A stretch of DNA of 23,175 nt from Candidatus Cloacimonadota bacterium (lineage in GTDB: Bacteria > Cloacimonadota > Cloacimonadia > Cloacimonadales > TCS61). This document shows positions 1 through 9,475 of this stretch, one piece after another (position 1 is the first letter of the stretch; every line of letters begins with the position of its first letter). The notes below the pieces were generated by a model. The model was not told the DNA's origin and did no database searches. It worked only from the letters and a program-made list of their open reading frames with translations. The stretch covers positions 1 to 23,175 of the forward strand of contig DAOUUD010000006.1 in assembly GCA_030668345.1 (NCBI GenBank). The letters run 5' to 3'. The translations under genes were made by a program, and so were the position numbers.

Positions 1-109
1 AGGTTTCAATGCTCCTGTCACAGGATTTGTGGGAGTACTTAATGGCATCCTGAGAAAATTTGTTTATGCTATCGACGCAATTGCAAAAATACAGGAAGAA
101 AAAAACTAA
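1..109 (+). CDS. rplJ: Ribosomal protein L10, C-terminal end (partial)
   Basis: Only the last 35 codons are present, read from base 2. They end in tandem stops (TAA TAA, 107-112). The translated tail runs FNAPVTGFVGVLNGILRK, then a helix ending IAKIQEEKN. This matches the end of bacterial L10, whose C-terminal helix carries the L7/L12 dimers of the ribosomal stalk. The call rests on this tail plus position: rplL follows after 22 bases, as in nearly all bacteria. L10 with L12 usually represses its own operon by binding the leader, which lies upstream of this window. Confidence 0.9.
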   Translation, partial: GFNAPVTGFVGVLNGILRKFVYAIDAIAKIQEEKN

Positions 110-121
110 TAAAATATAATT

Positions 122-126
122 GGAGG
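122..126 (+). promoter_or_regulatory. Ribosome binding site that fixes the rplL start
   Basis: GGAGG sits five bases before the ATG at 132. A possible TTG at 120 in the same frame overlaps this site, so it cannot be the true start. Confidence 0.85.
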
Positions 127-131
127 AAATA

Positions 132-509
132 ATGGCTGATAAGAAGCAACAAGTTATTGATATTATTAAAGAAATGAGCGTGATAGAGCTTTCTGAACTT
201 GTAAAGGAATTGGAAGAGCTTTTTGGCGTCACAGCCGCTGCTCCCGTTGCTGTTGCTGCTCCTGGTGATGCAGCAAGTGCTGAAGCTGCTGAAGAAAAAA
301 CTGAATTTGACGTGATCCTGGCAAGCTCAGGTGCGAAGAAGATTCAGGTTATCAAAGTTGTTCGTGCTATCACCAAATTAGGATTAAAAGAAGCTAAGGA
401 TTTAGTAGATGGTGCACCAAATCCAATCGTGCAAGGTGTTCCCAAAGAAGAAGCCGAATCTGTTAAAGCTCAAATCGAAGAAGTTGGTGGAGCAGTAGAA
501 ATCAAATAG
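132..509 (+). CDS. rplL: Ribosomal protein L7/L12
   Basis: This 125-residue protein has the usual L7/L12 length and layout. Residues 1 to about 32 form the N-terminal dimerisation helices that bind L10. An Ala/Pro/Val-rich hinge follows (around residues 34-55). The C-terminal domain (about 56-125) holds the conserved KVVRAITKLGLKEAKDLVD segment, which recruits and activates the translational GTPases. L12 dimers form the mobile stalk of the 50S subunit and would contact the EF-G encoded 9 kb downstream. The ATG at 132 is chosen because GGAGG lies five bases upstream. A 13-bp hairpin follows the stop codon and probably lets more L12 than RNA polymerase be made from the shared transcript. Confidence 0.97.
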   Translation: MADKKQQVIDIIKEMSVIELSELVKELEELFGVTAAAPVAVAAPGDAASAEAAEEKTEFDVILASSGAKKIQVIKVVRAITKLGLKEAKDLVDGAPNPIVQGVPKEEAESVKAQIEEVGGAVEIK

Positions 510-521
510 TCAAAACCAGTT

Positions 522-554
522 TAACGGAAGTGAGAAAAATGCTCACTTCCGTTA
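522..554 (+). terminator. Perfect 13-bp stem between rplL and rpoB (attenuator-like)
   Basis: TAACGGAAGTGAG (522-534) and CTCACTTCCGTTA (542-554) are exact reverse complements with a 7-base loop. The following bases, CCTTTAATTTAA, are T-rich but not a clean T-run, so termination should be partial. In other bacteria a partial terminator or RNase processing site at this spot lowers rpoBC expression relative to the L10/L12 genes. That role is inferred here from position and structure. Confidence 0.7.
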
Positions 555-569
555 CCTTTAATTTAATGC

Positions 570-590
570 CGATAAATTTATCGATTTTTT
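570..590 (+). terminator. Second small palindrome followed by a T-run before rpoB
   Basis: CGATAAATTTATCG (570-583) is a perfect 14-base palindrome followed by A and six Ts (585-590). As RNA it can form a five-pair stem with an AATT loop and a U-tract, a weak intrinsic terminator shape. As DNA it could be a protein site. It lies 16 bases after the larger hairpin and 19 bases before the rpoB ribosome binding site. Confidence 0.4.
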
Positions 591-620
591 CTTGGATTTT
601 AAAAAAAAGGAGCATAGCTT

Positions 621-3600
621 TTGGAAATTAAAAGTTATTCCCGTATTAGTAAGAAAGCAGAACAAGCTGGTCTTCCATTCATTCAGGTTCCCAATTTGCT
701 CTCTATGCAAATTGATTCTTTCGAAGCATTTCTACAGAGAGAAGCGCATCCTCAAAAAAGAATGAATAAGGGTTTACAAGCTGTTCTTACTTCAATCTTC
801 CCTTTAGAAGATCAGAAAGGAATTTATCATCTTGAATTCATCGATTACATTGTTCTGAAAGAAAAATACTCTACAGAAGAGTGTATTGAACGAAATCTCT
901 CATACCAGGCTCCCATTAAAGCTCGAATGAGACTGATCATCAATGATGAGGAAATTCTGAAAGAAACAGGTGAAGAAAGAGTCAAAAGCACTATTGAACA
1001 GGATGTATTCCTGGGTGAAATACCCTTGGTGACCAATCAGGGAACTTTCATTATTAATGGTGCCGAAAGAGTTATTATAAGCCAGTTACACCGCTCTCCG
1101 GGTATCTTTTTCAGCGAAGCCAAACATACCAGTGGCAAGATATTGTACTCCGCGAAGTTGATCCCTTACAATGGTTCCTGGCTGGAATTCAATATGGACA
1201 GCTATGACGCTATGTTCGTTCTCATAGACAAGAGAAGAAAACTCCCCGCTACTGTACTTCTCAGAGCGATCGGACTTTCTACAAATGATGACCTGCGAAA
1301 CTATTTTTATCAAAAAGAAGATATTGATGTTAAAGATTCAAAAGACAGGTTCTTATTTAATGATGTTTACAATACTGAAACCGGTGAAGTGATATACGAA
1401 GCTTCAACTGAAATCGGTGAAGATGAGATCGAGACAATGATCGAAGGTGGAATTAAAACTATCACGGTCATTAACCAAAAATCTGAAATCACTAAAAAAA
1501 TACTCGAGCAAACCATTGCTAAAGATCAAACTACTAACCAGGAAGAAGCCCTTAAGAAGATATATACGCTAATTCGTCCGGGTGAAGAACCCTCCTACGA
1601 GATCGCACTCGATCTATTTACCAGGATGTTCTTTAATGAAAGGCGCTACAATCTTGGTAAAGTTGGCCGTTATAAACTTAATTCCCGTTTAGGATTAGAT
1701 ATAGATCCAGACACTCATATTCTGACCAAAGAAGATTTCATTGCTATTATTGAAAAAATTATCGCTGTCTATAAAGATGAAGATGTGATAGATGATATCG
1801 ACCATTTAGCAAACAGAAGAGTCCGTACGGTTGGAGAATTATTAAATGAACAATACCAGATCGGTCTTTCCAGAGTAGCCAGAACAGCGATAGAAAGAAT
1901 GTCTATTGCTAATTCAGATGAAGTAACAATCCACGACTTGATAAACAGCAATGCACTTATCGCAGTAGTTCAGGCTTTTTTCCTTACCGGGCAGCTCTCA
2001 CAGTTCATGGAACAGATTAATCCACTTACGGCAATTACTCACAAAAGAAGATTATCTGCCCTGGGACCCGGGGGGCTGACAAGAGAACGCGCCGGGTTTG
2101 AAGTGCGTGACGTTCACTATTCCCATTACGGGCGTATCTGCCCTATTGAAACACCGGAAGGACCTAATATCGGTCTGATATCTTCTCCAGCAATGTTCGC
2201 CAGGGTAAGTGAACTAGGGTTTCTGGAGACCCCTTATATTAAAATTGATAATGGTAAGATCACTTCTACTATCGAATATCTCAATGCTTTTCAAGAAGAG
2301 AATTTCATAATTGGGCAGGCTAATGTAAATTATAATGAAAATCTTGAAATAACAGATAAATTGGTTTTTGCTCGTCATAAAGGTGAATTCCTGCAGGTTA
2401 ATCCCGAAGAAGTTCAATTTATGGATGTGTCGCCTCAACAGATAGTTTCTGCTTCGGCTTCACTTATTCCATTCCTGGAACATGACGATGCTAACCGTGC
2501 CTTGATGGGTTCGAATATGCAACGTCAGGCTGTGCCTTTGATCAGTCCGGAAGTTCCAATCGTGGGAACAGGAATGGAAAACATCATTGCCAAGGATAGC
2601 GGAGCGGTTGCTACTGCGCCTTATGATGGAATTGTTACAAAAGTTACCAGTTCTTACATCGATATTGAACGGGAAAACCCCGATGATAGTATTCTTGACC
2701 TGGGTACCCAAAACAGGATCTACCTGAAGAAATTCGCTCGTTCCAACCAGGATACTTCCATGAACCAGAGACCTTCAGTTAAAAAAGGCAAAAAGGTCAA
2801 GAAAGGTAATATTATTTCGGATGGACCTGCAATTATTGATGACAGGCTTGCTTTGGGTCGTAACATGCTTGTGGCATTTATGCCATGGTATGGTTATAAT
2901 TACGAAGATGCAATTATCTTGAGTGAAAAAGTAGCTCGTGAAGACACCCTTACTTCAATCTACATTGAAAAGCATGAAGTACTGGTGAGAAACATGAAAA
3001 ACGGAAAAGAAGAGCTGGCTTATGATATTCCTAATGTTCCCATCAAATCTCTGCGTAATCTCGATAAAACCGGTATCATCCGGGTGGGCTCTACGGTTAC
3101 AGCCGGTGATATCATCGTTGGAAAAATAACTCCTAAGAACGTCGATATCGATCCTTCTCCTGAAGAGAACCTGATGAGAGCACTTTTTGGTGATCGTGCT
3201 GGCGACTTTACAAATAGTTCTCTTAAAGCAAAACCAGGTATGGAAGGTGTTGTAATAGATGTTAAAGTATTTTCTCGCCTGGAAGATATCAATGAATTTG
3301 AAGAACAGGAACGTAAACAGGAAACCTTGAATCGCATTAAACAAGAACACAATGAACGAAGAAAGCGCATTGAAGATTATCTGAAAAACAAATTGGAAGA
3401 AGCACTTCTTGGCCAAACTGCCAAGAATATCGTTGATGAAAAAACCAATATGTTCTTTATTCCATCCAGTAAAAAGATCACTGCAAATGATATAAAGAAG
3501 ATCAACTTCAAGCGAATCAACCTCGATTACGACCTGGTGGAAAACTTTGAGAAAAACCAGAATATCTACACCGAGATCATACTGAAAGTGAAAACCGCTT

Positions 3601-4412
3601 ACGAAGAAAGCAACAATATTTATAAAAAATTGCAGGAACGCCTGAAGCACGGAGATGAACTCCCGTATGGTGTTCGTAAAATGGTAAAAGTCTATATAGC
3701 CAAGAAGCGTAAGATAGCCGTTGGTGACAAAATGGCAGGTCGTCATGGCAACAAAGGTGTAATTTCCAGGATCAGTCCCATCGAAGATATGCCATTCATG
3801 GAAGATGGCACTCCAGTTGATATTATCCTAAATCCGCTGGGTGTACCTTCCCGTATGAATATTGGACAGATCATGGAAACTCATCTTGGTATAGCAGTCA
3901 AAGCGTTGGGATTACACGTTGAAACCCCGGTTTTTGACGGAGCTACACTGGAAGATATTGCCAAAGAAACTAAAAAAGCGAAATTGCCTTTGGACGGTAA
4001 ACAAGTTCTTTACGACGGTAAGACCGGTGAATCTTTTAAAGAAAGAGTAACAGTAGGTATAATGTATATGCTTAAATTGAATCATTTGGTAGCTGACAAA
4101 ATGCATTCCCGTTCTACAGGTCCTTACTCACTCATTACCCAACAACCCCTGGGTGGGAAAGCCCAGCATGGTGGACAGAGATTGGGAGAGATGGAAGTTT
4201 GGGCTTTGGAAGCTTACGGTGCTTCCCGCTTGCTGGAAGAAATGTTGACCATCAAAAGTGATGATGTTGAAGGTAGAACAAATGCCTTCAAAGCTATAAC
4301 AAGTGGACAGAATCCTCCCAAACCAGGCATTCCGGAATCATTTAATGTCCTGGTAAGTGAGCTGAAATCGCTTTGCTTTAATATTGAATTTCTTTCCAAC
4401 AAGGAATCATGA
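621..4412 (+). CDS. rpoB: DNA-directed RNA polymerase subunit beta
   Basis: This 1263-residue protein is the beta subunit of RNA polymerase, forming the upper pincer, part of the active-site wall and the rifampicin pocket. Visible landmarks include SQFMEQINPLTAITHKRR (about residues 461-478, rifampicin region), the RERAGFEVRDVH and CPIETPEGPNIGLIS block, and the lobe NYEDAI. Near the C-terminus, GDKMAGRHGNKGV and KAQHGGQRLGEMEVWALEA contact the active centre and beta'. Between about residues 890 and 1015 a Lys/Glu-rich, coiled-coil-like insertion corresponds to the lineage-specific insert seen in many Gram-negatives. The start is TTG at 621, with AAGGAG ending eight bases upstream; no ATG start fits. 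Two rifampicin-contact positions differ from the Escherichia coli pattern. rpoC follows after 12 bases. Confidence 0.98.
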   Translation: MEIKSYSRISKKAEQAGLPFIQVPNLLSMQIDSFEAFLQREAHPQKRMNKGLQAVLTSIFPLEDQKGIYHLEFIDYIVLKEKYSTEECIERNLSYQAPIKARMRLIINDEEILKETGEERVKSTIEQDVFLGEIPLVTNQGTFIINGAERVIISQLHRSPGIFFSEAKHTSGKILYSAKLIPYNGSWLEFNMDSYDAMFVLIDKRRKLPATVLLRAIGLSTNDDLRNYFYQKEDIDVKDSKDRFLFNDVYNTETGEVIYEASTEIGEDEIETMIEGGIKTITVINQKSEITKKILEQTIAKDQTTNQEEALKKIYTLIRPGEEPSYEIALDLFTRMFFNERRYNLGKVGRYKLNSRLGLDIDPDTHILTKEDFIAIIEKIIAVYKDEDVIDDIDHLANRRVRTVGELLNEQYQIGLSRVARTAIERMSIANSDEVTIHDLINSNALIAVVQAFFLTGQLSQFMEQINPLTAITHKRRLSALGPGGLTRERAGFEVRDVHYSHYGRICPIETPEGPNIGLISSPAMFARVSELGFLETPYIKIDNGKITSTIEYLNAFQEENFIIGQANVNYNENLEITDKLVFARHKGEFLQVNPEEVQFMDVSPQQIVSASASLIPFLEHDDANRALMGSNMQRQAVPLISPEVPIVGTGMENIIAKDSGAVATAPYDGIVTKVTSSYIDIERENPDDSILDLGTQNRIYLKKFARSNQDTSMNQRPSVKKGKKVKKGNIISDGPAIIDDRLALGRNMLVAFMPWYGYNYEDAIILSEKVAREDTLTSIYIEKHEVLVRNMKNGKEELAYDIPNVPIKSLRNLDKTGIIRVGSTVTAGDIIVGKITPKNVDIDPSPEENLMRALFGDRAGDFTNSSLKAKPGMEGVVIDVKVFSRLEDINEFEEQERKQETLNRIKQEHNERRKRIEDYLKNKLEEALLGQTAKNIVDEKTNMFFIPSSKKITANDIKKINFKRINLDYDLVENFEKNQNIYTEIILKVKTAYEESNNIYKKLQERLKHGDELPYGVRKMVKVYIAKKRKIAVGDKMAGRHGNKGVISRISPIEDMPFMEDGTPVDIILNPLGVPSRMNIGQIMETHLGIAVKALGLHVETPVFDGATLEDIAKETKKAKLPLDGKQVLYDGKTGESFKERVTVGIMYMLKLNHLVADKMHSRSTGPYSLITQQPLGGKAQHGGQRLGEMEVWALEAYGASRLLEEMLTIKSDDVEGRTNAFKAITSGQNPPKPGIPESFNVLVSELKSLCFNIEFLSNKES

Positions 4413-4424
4413 TGGAGGTCGTAA

Positions 4425-7400
4425 GTGATTAGAGAGATCAAACGAGATAAAAGAATAGAAAATTACAATAAAGTAAAAATAATGATTGCTTCTCCCGATG
4501 CCATTCGTGAGTGGAGTTACGGAGAAGTAACAAAATCTGATACCTTGAACTACCGAACCCATAAACCCGAAAAAGGTGGTCTTTTTTGCGAAAGGATCTT
4601 CGGTCCGGAAAAGGATTACGAATGCAGTTGTGGTAAATACAAGAAAAAGCGTTTCCAAAATACAGTATGTGACCGCTGTGGTGTAGAAATCACTACTTCC
4701 AGGGTCCGCCGTTCCCGTATGGGTCACATTGAACTATCCGTACCTATTGCTCATCTCTGGTTTGTAAAAAGCATGCCCAGTGTTATTGGCACTCTGCTTG
4801 ATATGCCGGTAACAAAACTGGAAAGAGTGCTTTATTATGAATCTTATATAGTATTACATCCTGGTGATAGCGATTATGAAAAGACAGATCTGATAGACGT
4901 GGATGAATATTATGAGATCCGTGACAGGGTTGGTGAAGATTTTCTGGCTCTGATGGGAGCAGAAGCTATCAAATTTCTTCTGGAAGAGATCAATCTGGAA
5001 GATGAAGCCATGAATCTGCGTACTATCATCAAAATGGAAACTTCAGTCCAGAAAAAACAAAAGGCAATAAAACGCCTGAATATCGTTGATGCTTTCCGTA
5101 AATCCGGTAATAATCCGGCATGGATGATTTTAGAAGTTCTGCCGGTTCTGCCACCTACTCTTCGTCCTCTTGTTCAACTTGATGGTGGTAGATTCGCTAC
5201 TGCTGACTTCAATGAACTCTATCGTAGAGTTATTACAAGGAACAACCGTTTGAGAGGTTTGCTCGACATTAATGCACCGGAAGTGATTCTAAGAAATGAG
5301 AAACGAATGCTTCAGGAAGCAATTGATGCTCTTATCGACAACTCCAGGAAAACACGTCCGGTAAAAGGTAGAGGCAACAGACCCCTCAAATCTCTTGCTG
5401 ATCAGCTCAAAGGCAAAAGCGGTCGCTTCCGTCAGAATCTGCTCGGTAAACGTGTAGATTATTCCGGTCGATCTGTTATCATAGTGGGACCAAACCTGAA
5501 ATTAAATCAGTGTGGCCTGCCAAAAGAAATGGCTATCGAACTTTTTAAGCCGTTCATTATTGAAAGACTGGAAAAACTAGGCGAAGCTGAAAAAGCAAAA
5601 ACCGCTAAGAAATTGATAGAAAAACAACGTCCGGAAATATGGAAAATTTTAGAAGATGTGATAAAAGATTATCCTGTTCTTCTAAACCGGGCTCCCACTC
5701 TACATAAACACGGCATTCAGGCATTCATGCCGGTTCTCACCGAAGGAAAAGCTATTGAATTACACCCTCTGGTTTGCATTCCCTATAATGCAGACTTCGA
5801 TGGTGATACAATGTCAGTTCACGTTCCTTTATCTCATGAAGCTCAAATGGAAGCTCGAATCTTGATGCTTTCTACCAGGAATCTGTTATTGCCTGCCAGT
5901 GGAAAGCTGGCTATGGCTACAAACCAGGATATCGTGCTGGGTAATTATTACCTCACAGTTCAGAGGGAAAAAGTACCTGAAGATGAGAATACACTCAGAC
6001 ACTTTAGTTCTCCTGAAGAACTGCTTCTGGCTTATGAACAGGAAGAACTGTTGCAAGCTCGAAAAGGTGATAAGAAGAAGAATGACAAGATAACTATTCA
6101 TAGCTGGATCAAGGTGCTGATAGATGACAAGCTGATCACTACAACTATAGGACGTGTAATATTCAACCAGATCATTCCCAGAGAAATACCCTTTAAAAAC
6201 TATACCTTTACAAAAGGCAAATTGAACGACCTGTCAATGGAATGCTATGAAACTGTAGGGCAAGCTAGAACCGCTATTTTCCTGGATAATATTAAAGACC
6301 TGGGATTCAGATATGCTACCAAAGCAGGAATAACCTTCAGTGCCAATGATGTGATTTCTCCAAAAGATAAAGGAAAATATATTCTTCATACAGAAAAGGA
6401 AGTTCAAAAGATCATAGACAGCTATATGAATGGCGAGATCACAGAAACTGAAAGATATAATCGTGTTATCGATAAATGGAAAATGACCACTGAAAACGTT
6501 ACCGACCTTCTGATGAAAGAGCTGGAAGAAGACCAGGGAGGATTTAACTCTATTAACATGATGTATATTTCAGGTGCCCGTGGTGGAAAAGACCAGATCA
6601 AGCAGTTGGGAGCCATGAGAGGTTTGATGGATAAACCGTCCCGAAGCCTTTCCGAAGGTATTGCTGAAGTTATTGAAACTCCCATTAAATCTAACTTCAA
6701 AGAAGGTCTTACAGTACTTGAATACTTTATTTCTACACACGGTGCCAGGAAAGGTCTGGCAGATACAGCTTTAAAAACTGCTGACGCTGGCTACCTTACC
6801 AGAAGGCTGGTTGATGTGGCTCAGAATGCCGTGATCACCGAAGAGGACTGCGGTACTATCGAAGGCATCAAAGTTTCTGCCCTTAAAGAAGGCTTGGAAG
6901 TTGTGGAATCCCTTTCTGAAAGGATCAAGGGTCGTATCACTGCTGAAGATATTATCGACCCGGTAACAGATAAAACCATTGTCGAAGCTAATTCTGAGAT
7001 AACAAATGAAATGGCTCGTACTATTCAAGACCATGGTATTAACTCTGTTAAGATCAGATCCGTTCTAACCTGTGATACCGAAAATGGTATCTGTGCAAAA
7101 TGTTACGGCAGAAATCTGGGAACAAACAAACCTGTTACAGCCGGTGAACCTGTAGGAGTACTGGCTGCGCAAAGTATTGGCGAGCCGGGAACTCAGCTTA
7201 CACTTAGAACTTTTCACATTGGTGGAACTGCCAGTACGGATGTTGACCTTGCCGAAGTTGTAGCTAATACTGATGGTATCATCAAGTTTAAAAAAATGAA
7301 CACGGTGACCAATCGCTCTAATGAACTCGTTTCGATCAGTCACCTGGGTAGTATAACAATTATCCCTGAAAATGAGGATTCAGAACCGGAAACTTACAAA

Positions 7401-8576
7401 GTGGAATACGCTGCTACTATTTATGTGAAAGACGGTCAAAAAGTCGTTAAAAACACAAAACTATTCAGCTGGGATCACTACAATAATCCGCTGATAGCTA
7501 CCGCCAAAGGTAAATTGAAATTCGAACACTTCATTAAAGATGTAACTTTCAAAGAAGAATTTAATGAACTAACCGGTTCACGAGAGATTACTATCATTGA
7601 ATCCAAGGATCGTAAACTACAGGCTCAATTTAAAATTGTTCAAGAAAACAAAAAAGATGCACTGATTCCCATTCCTACAGGATTAAATGTAGAAATAGAG
7701 AACGGAATTTATGTCCATCCTGGTGATGTTCTTGGTAAATCTTCACGTATTACAGTAAAGCAAAGCGATATTACCGGTGGTCTTCCTCGTGTACAGGATC
7801 TATTCGAAGCACGTATACCCAAAGATAAAGCTATACTCTCCGAAATTGTGGGTAAGGTAGCTATTGGTGACCTTACAAAATCCGGTCGTGTGATCTATGT
7901 AAATGCTGAAGATGGAACCGAAAAGAAATATGTGATCCCACCAGGAAAAAGGATCATCGTGCACGAAGGTGATATAGTAGAGAGTGGTGATGCCCTCTCA
8001 GGCGGTCCGCTGGATCCGCACGACATTCTGCGTGCCAAAGGTATTAAAGCAGCACAAATGCTTATCGTGAATGAAATACAGGAAGTTTACCGTAAGCAAG
8101 GTGTAAAAATAGATGATAAACATATTGGTGTTATTATTCGCCAGATGTTTAATAAAGTAAAAATTCTCAATCCTGGACTTACCATGTTCCTAGAAGGAGA
8201 AAAAGTAGATAGAAATCAGGTAATGAAAGAAAACAAGCGAATCGAAGATGAGGGTGGCGAAGGAGCTACCTTTGAGCAACTTCTTCTTGGTATTACAAAA
8301 GCCTCGTTATTAACCGATAGCTGGCTTTCTGCGGCATCGTTCCAGGAAACCACAAAAGTACTCACCCAGTCATCCATAGAAGGTAAAATAGATAACCTTA
8401 ATGGTTTGAAAGAAAGCATCATCATCGGACACAGAATCCCGATCGGTACAGGCACAAAATTCTATAACGACAAAGTTAATGAAGCTCTCGAGGGAGGAAA
8501 TTCGATTGAAGATATCATCCAGAAATTTGCTCATGCAGAAAAAGATGAAGCTATAGAAGATATACTTGATTTCTAA
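4425..8576 (+). CDS. rpoC: DNA-directed RNA polymerase subunit beta'
   Basis: This 1383-residue subunit carries the catalytic centre of RNA polymerase. The N-terminal zinc ribbon has C67, C69, C82 and C85. The magnesium-binding NADFDGD motif is at 455-461. The trigger-loop region QSIGEPGTQLTLRTFH and the second zinc site (DCG, then CDTENGICAKC) are intact. After the trigger region comes an insertion with sandwich-barrel character (about residues 955-1090), so total length is close to that of the E. coli subunit. The start is GTG at 4425, with GGAGG six bases upstream overlapping the end of rpoB's tail. The gene ends in tandem stops (TAATAA), and rpsL begins 18 bases after the first, which implies co-transcription and probably translational coupling. 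Confidence 0.98.
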   Translation: MIREIKRDKRIENYNKVKIMIASPDAIREWSYGEVTKSDTLNYRTHKPEKGGLFCERIFGPEKDYECSCGKYKKKRFQNTVCDRCGVEITTSRVRRSRMGHIELSVPIAHLWFVKSMPSVIGTLLDMPVTKLERVLYYESYIVLHPGDSDYEKTDLIDVDEYYEIRDRVGEDFLALMGAEAIKFLLEEINLEDEAMNLRTIIKMETSVQKKQKAIKRLNIVDAFRKSGNNPAWMILEVLPVLPPTLRPLVQLDGGRFATADFNELYRRVITRNNRLRGLLDINAPEVILRNEKRMLQEAIDALIDNSRKTRPVKGRGNRPLKSLADQLKGKSGRFRQNLLGKRVDYSGRSVIIVGPNLKLNQCGLPKEMAIELFKPFIIERLEKLGEAEKAKTAKKLIEKQRPEIWKILEDVIKDYPVLLNRAPTLHKHGIQAFMPVLTEGKAIELHPLVCIPYNADFDGDTMSVHVPLSHEAQMEARILMLSTRNLLLPASGKLAMATNQDIVLGNYYLTVQREKVPEDENTLRHFSSPEELLLAYEQEELLQARKGDKKKNDKITIHSWIKVLIDDKLITTTIGRVIFNQIIPREIPFKNYTFTKGKLNDLSMECYETVGQARTAIFLDNIKDLGFRYATKAGITFSANDVISPKDKGKYILHTEKEVQKIIDSYMNGEITETERYNRVIDKWKMTTENVTDLLMKELEEDQGGFNSINMMYISGARGGKDQIKQLGAMRGLMDKPSRSLSEGIAEVIETPIKSNFKEGLTVLEYFISTHGARKGLADTALKTADAGYLTRRLVDVAQNAVITEEDCGTIEGIKVSALKEGLEVVESLSERIKGRITAEDIIDPVTDKTIVEANSEITNEMARTIQDHGINSVKIRSVLTCDTENGICAKCYGRNLGTNKPVTAGEPVGVLAAQSIGEPGTQLTLRTFHIGGTASTDVDLAEVVANTDGIIKFKKMNTVTNRSNELVSISHLGSITIIPENEDSEPETYKVEYAATIYVKDGQKVVKNTKLFSWDHYNNPLIATAKGKLKFEHFIKDVTFKEEFNELTGSREITIIESKDRKLQAQFKIVQENKKDALIPIPTGLNVEIENGIYVHPGDVLGKSSRITVKQSDITGGLPRVQDLFEARIPKDKAILSEIVGKVAIGDLTKSGRVIYVNAEDGTEKKYVIPPGKRIIVHEGDIVESGDALSGGPLDPHDILRAKGIKAAQMLIVNEIQEVYRKQGVKIDDKHIGVIIRQMFNKVKILNPGLTMFLEGEKVDRNQVMKENKRIEDEGGEGATFEQLLLGITKASLLTDSWLSAASFQETTKVLTQSSIEGKIDNLNGLKESIIIGHRIPIGTGTKFYNDKVNEALEGGNSIEDIIQKFAHAEKDEAIEDILDF

Positions 8577-8594
8577 TAAAAAACGGAGGAAATA

Positions 8595-8969
8595 TTGCCT
8601 ACAATCAATCAGTTAGTAAGAAAAGGACGAAAAAGGATCGTCAAGAAGAAAAAGAACAGAGCACTTTCTTCTTGTCCGCAAAGAAGGGGAGTTTGCACCA
8701 GGGTTTATACTACAACCCCTAAAAAACCTAATTCTGCTCTGAGAAAGGTGACCAGGGTTCGCTTAACAAATGGGTTTGAAGTTACCGTTTACATTCCCGG
8801 TGAAGGACATAACCTTCAAGAACACAGTATCGTGCTCGTTCGTGGTGGCAGGGTAAAAGACCTACCCGGTGTAAGGTATCATATCATTCGTGGTGCTCTT
8901 GATACAGCAGGAGTTGAAAACAGAATTCAATCACGTTCCAAATATGGAACCAAGAGACCCAAGAAGTAG
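8595..8969 (+). CDS. rpsL: Ribosomal protein S12
   Basis: This 124-residue protein is S12 of the 30S decoding centre. The streptomycin-related TTTPKKPNSALRKV loop carries the usual lysines, so the protein looks drug-sensitive. GGRVKDLPGVRYH contains the aspartate that RimO methylthiolates in many bacteria. PQRRGVC is also conserved. The start is TTG at 8595, with GGAGG five bases upstream; translation from it gives the expected MPTINQLVRKGR N-terminus, so the non-ATG start is secure. The next gene's ribosome binding site overlaps this gene's stop codon. Confidence 0.97.
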   Translation: MPTINQLVRKGRKRIVKKKKNRALSSCPQRRGVCTRVYTTTPKKPNSALRKVTRVRLTNGFEVTVYIPGEGHNLQEHSIVLVRGGRVKDLPGVRYHIIRGALDTAGVENRIQSRSKYGTKRPKK

Positions 8970-8980
8970 GAGGGCGGGTA

Positions 8981-9451
8981 ATGTCAAGAAGACGTAAACA
9001 ATTAGAAAGAGAAATTTTTCCAGATCCAAAATACAAAAGCGTAATCCTCAGTAAATTCATCAACATTTTGCTGAAACAAGGAAAGAAAAGTCTGGCAGAA
9101 AGGATCGTTTATGATGCTCTGGATATTCTGGCAGAAACTACTAATGAAGCCCCCTTGGATGTTTTTTCACAAGCAGTCGAAAATGTAAGACCTATTATTA
9201 AAGTGGTTTCCCGCCGAATTGGTGGATCGACCTACCAGGTTCCAACCGAAGTAACTCCCAAAAACGCACAAGCCCTTGCTTTCCGTTGGATCATTAGTTA
9301 TGCACGTGCACGTTCCGAGAAAACCATGGTACAACGTCTGGCTGGCGAACTTTTAGCAGCTTACAAAAAAGAGGGTGCCAGTATAAAAAAACGTGAAGAT
9401 GTCCACAAAATGGCAGAAGCAAATAAAGCTTTCGCTCATTTCAGATTTTAA
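8981..9451 (+). CDS. rpsG: Ribosomal protein S7
   Basis: This 156-residue S7 has the family's normal length. It begins MSRRRKQLEREIFPDPKY, has the KQGKKSLAERIVYDAL helix, the GGSTYQVPTEV beta hairpin and the DVHKMAEANKAFAHFRF tail. S7 nucleates assembly of the 30S head by binding 16S rRNA and contacts mRNA near the E site; in E. coli it represses translation of the str operon. The ATG at 8981 follows AGGAGGG, which starts within the rpsL stop codon, with a six-base spacer. fusA follows after 24 bases. Confidence 0.97.
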   Translation: MSRRRKQLEREIFPDPKYKSVILSKFINILLKQGKKSLAERIVYDALDILAETTNEAPLDVFSQAVENVRPIIKVVSRRIGGSTYQVPTEVTPKNAQALAFRWIISYARARSEKTMVQRLAGELLAAYKKEGASIKKREDVHKMAEANKAFAHFRF

Positions 9452-9475
9452 AAAAGTAGGATTAAAAATTACATT

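Noticed and set aside
2955..3746. Long reading frame (263 codons) on the - strand within rpoB
   Set aside because: It lies fully opposite a strongly conserved rpoB segment, has no ribosome binding site and shows no recognisable domain; it follows from codon bias in rpoB.
8655..8969. Possible streptomycin-resistance changes in S12
   Set aside because: The PKKPNSALRKV and GGRVKDLPGVRYH loops keep the sensitive-type residues.
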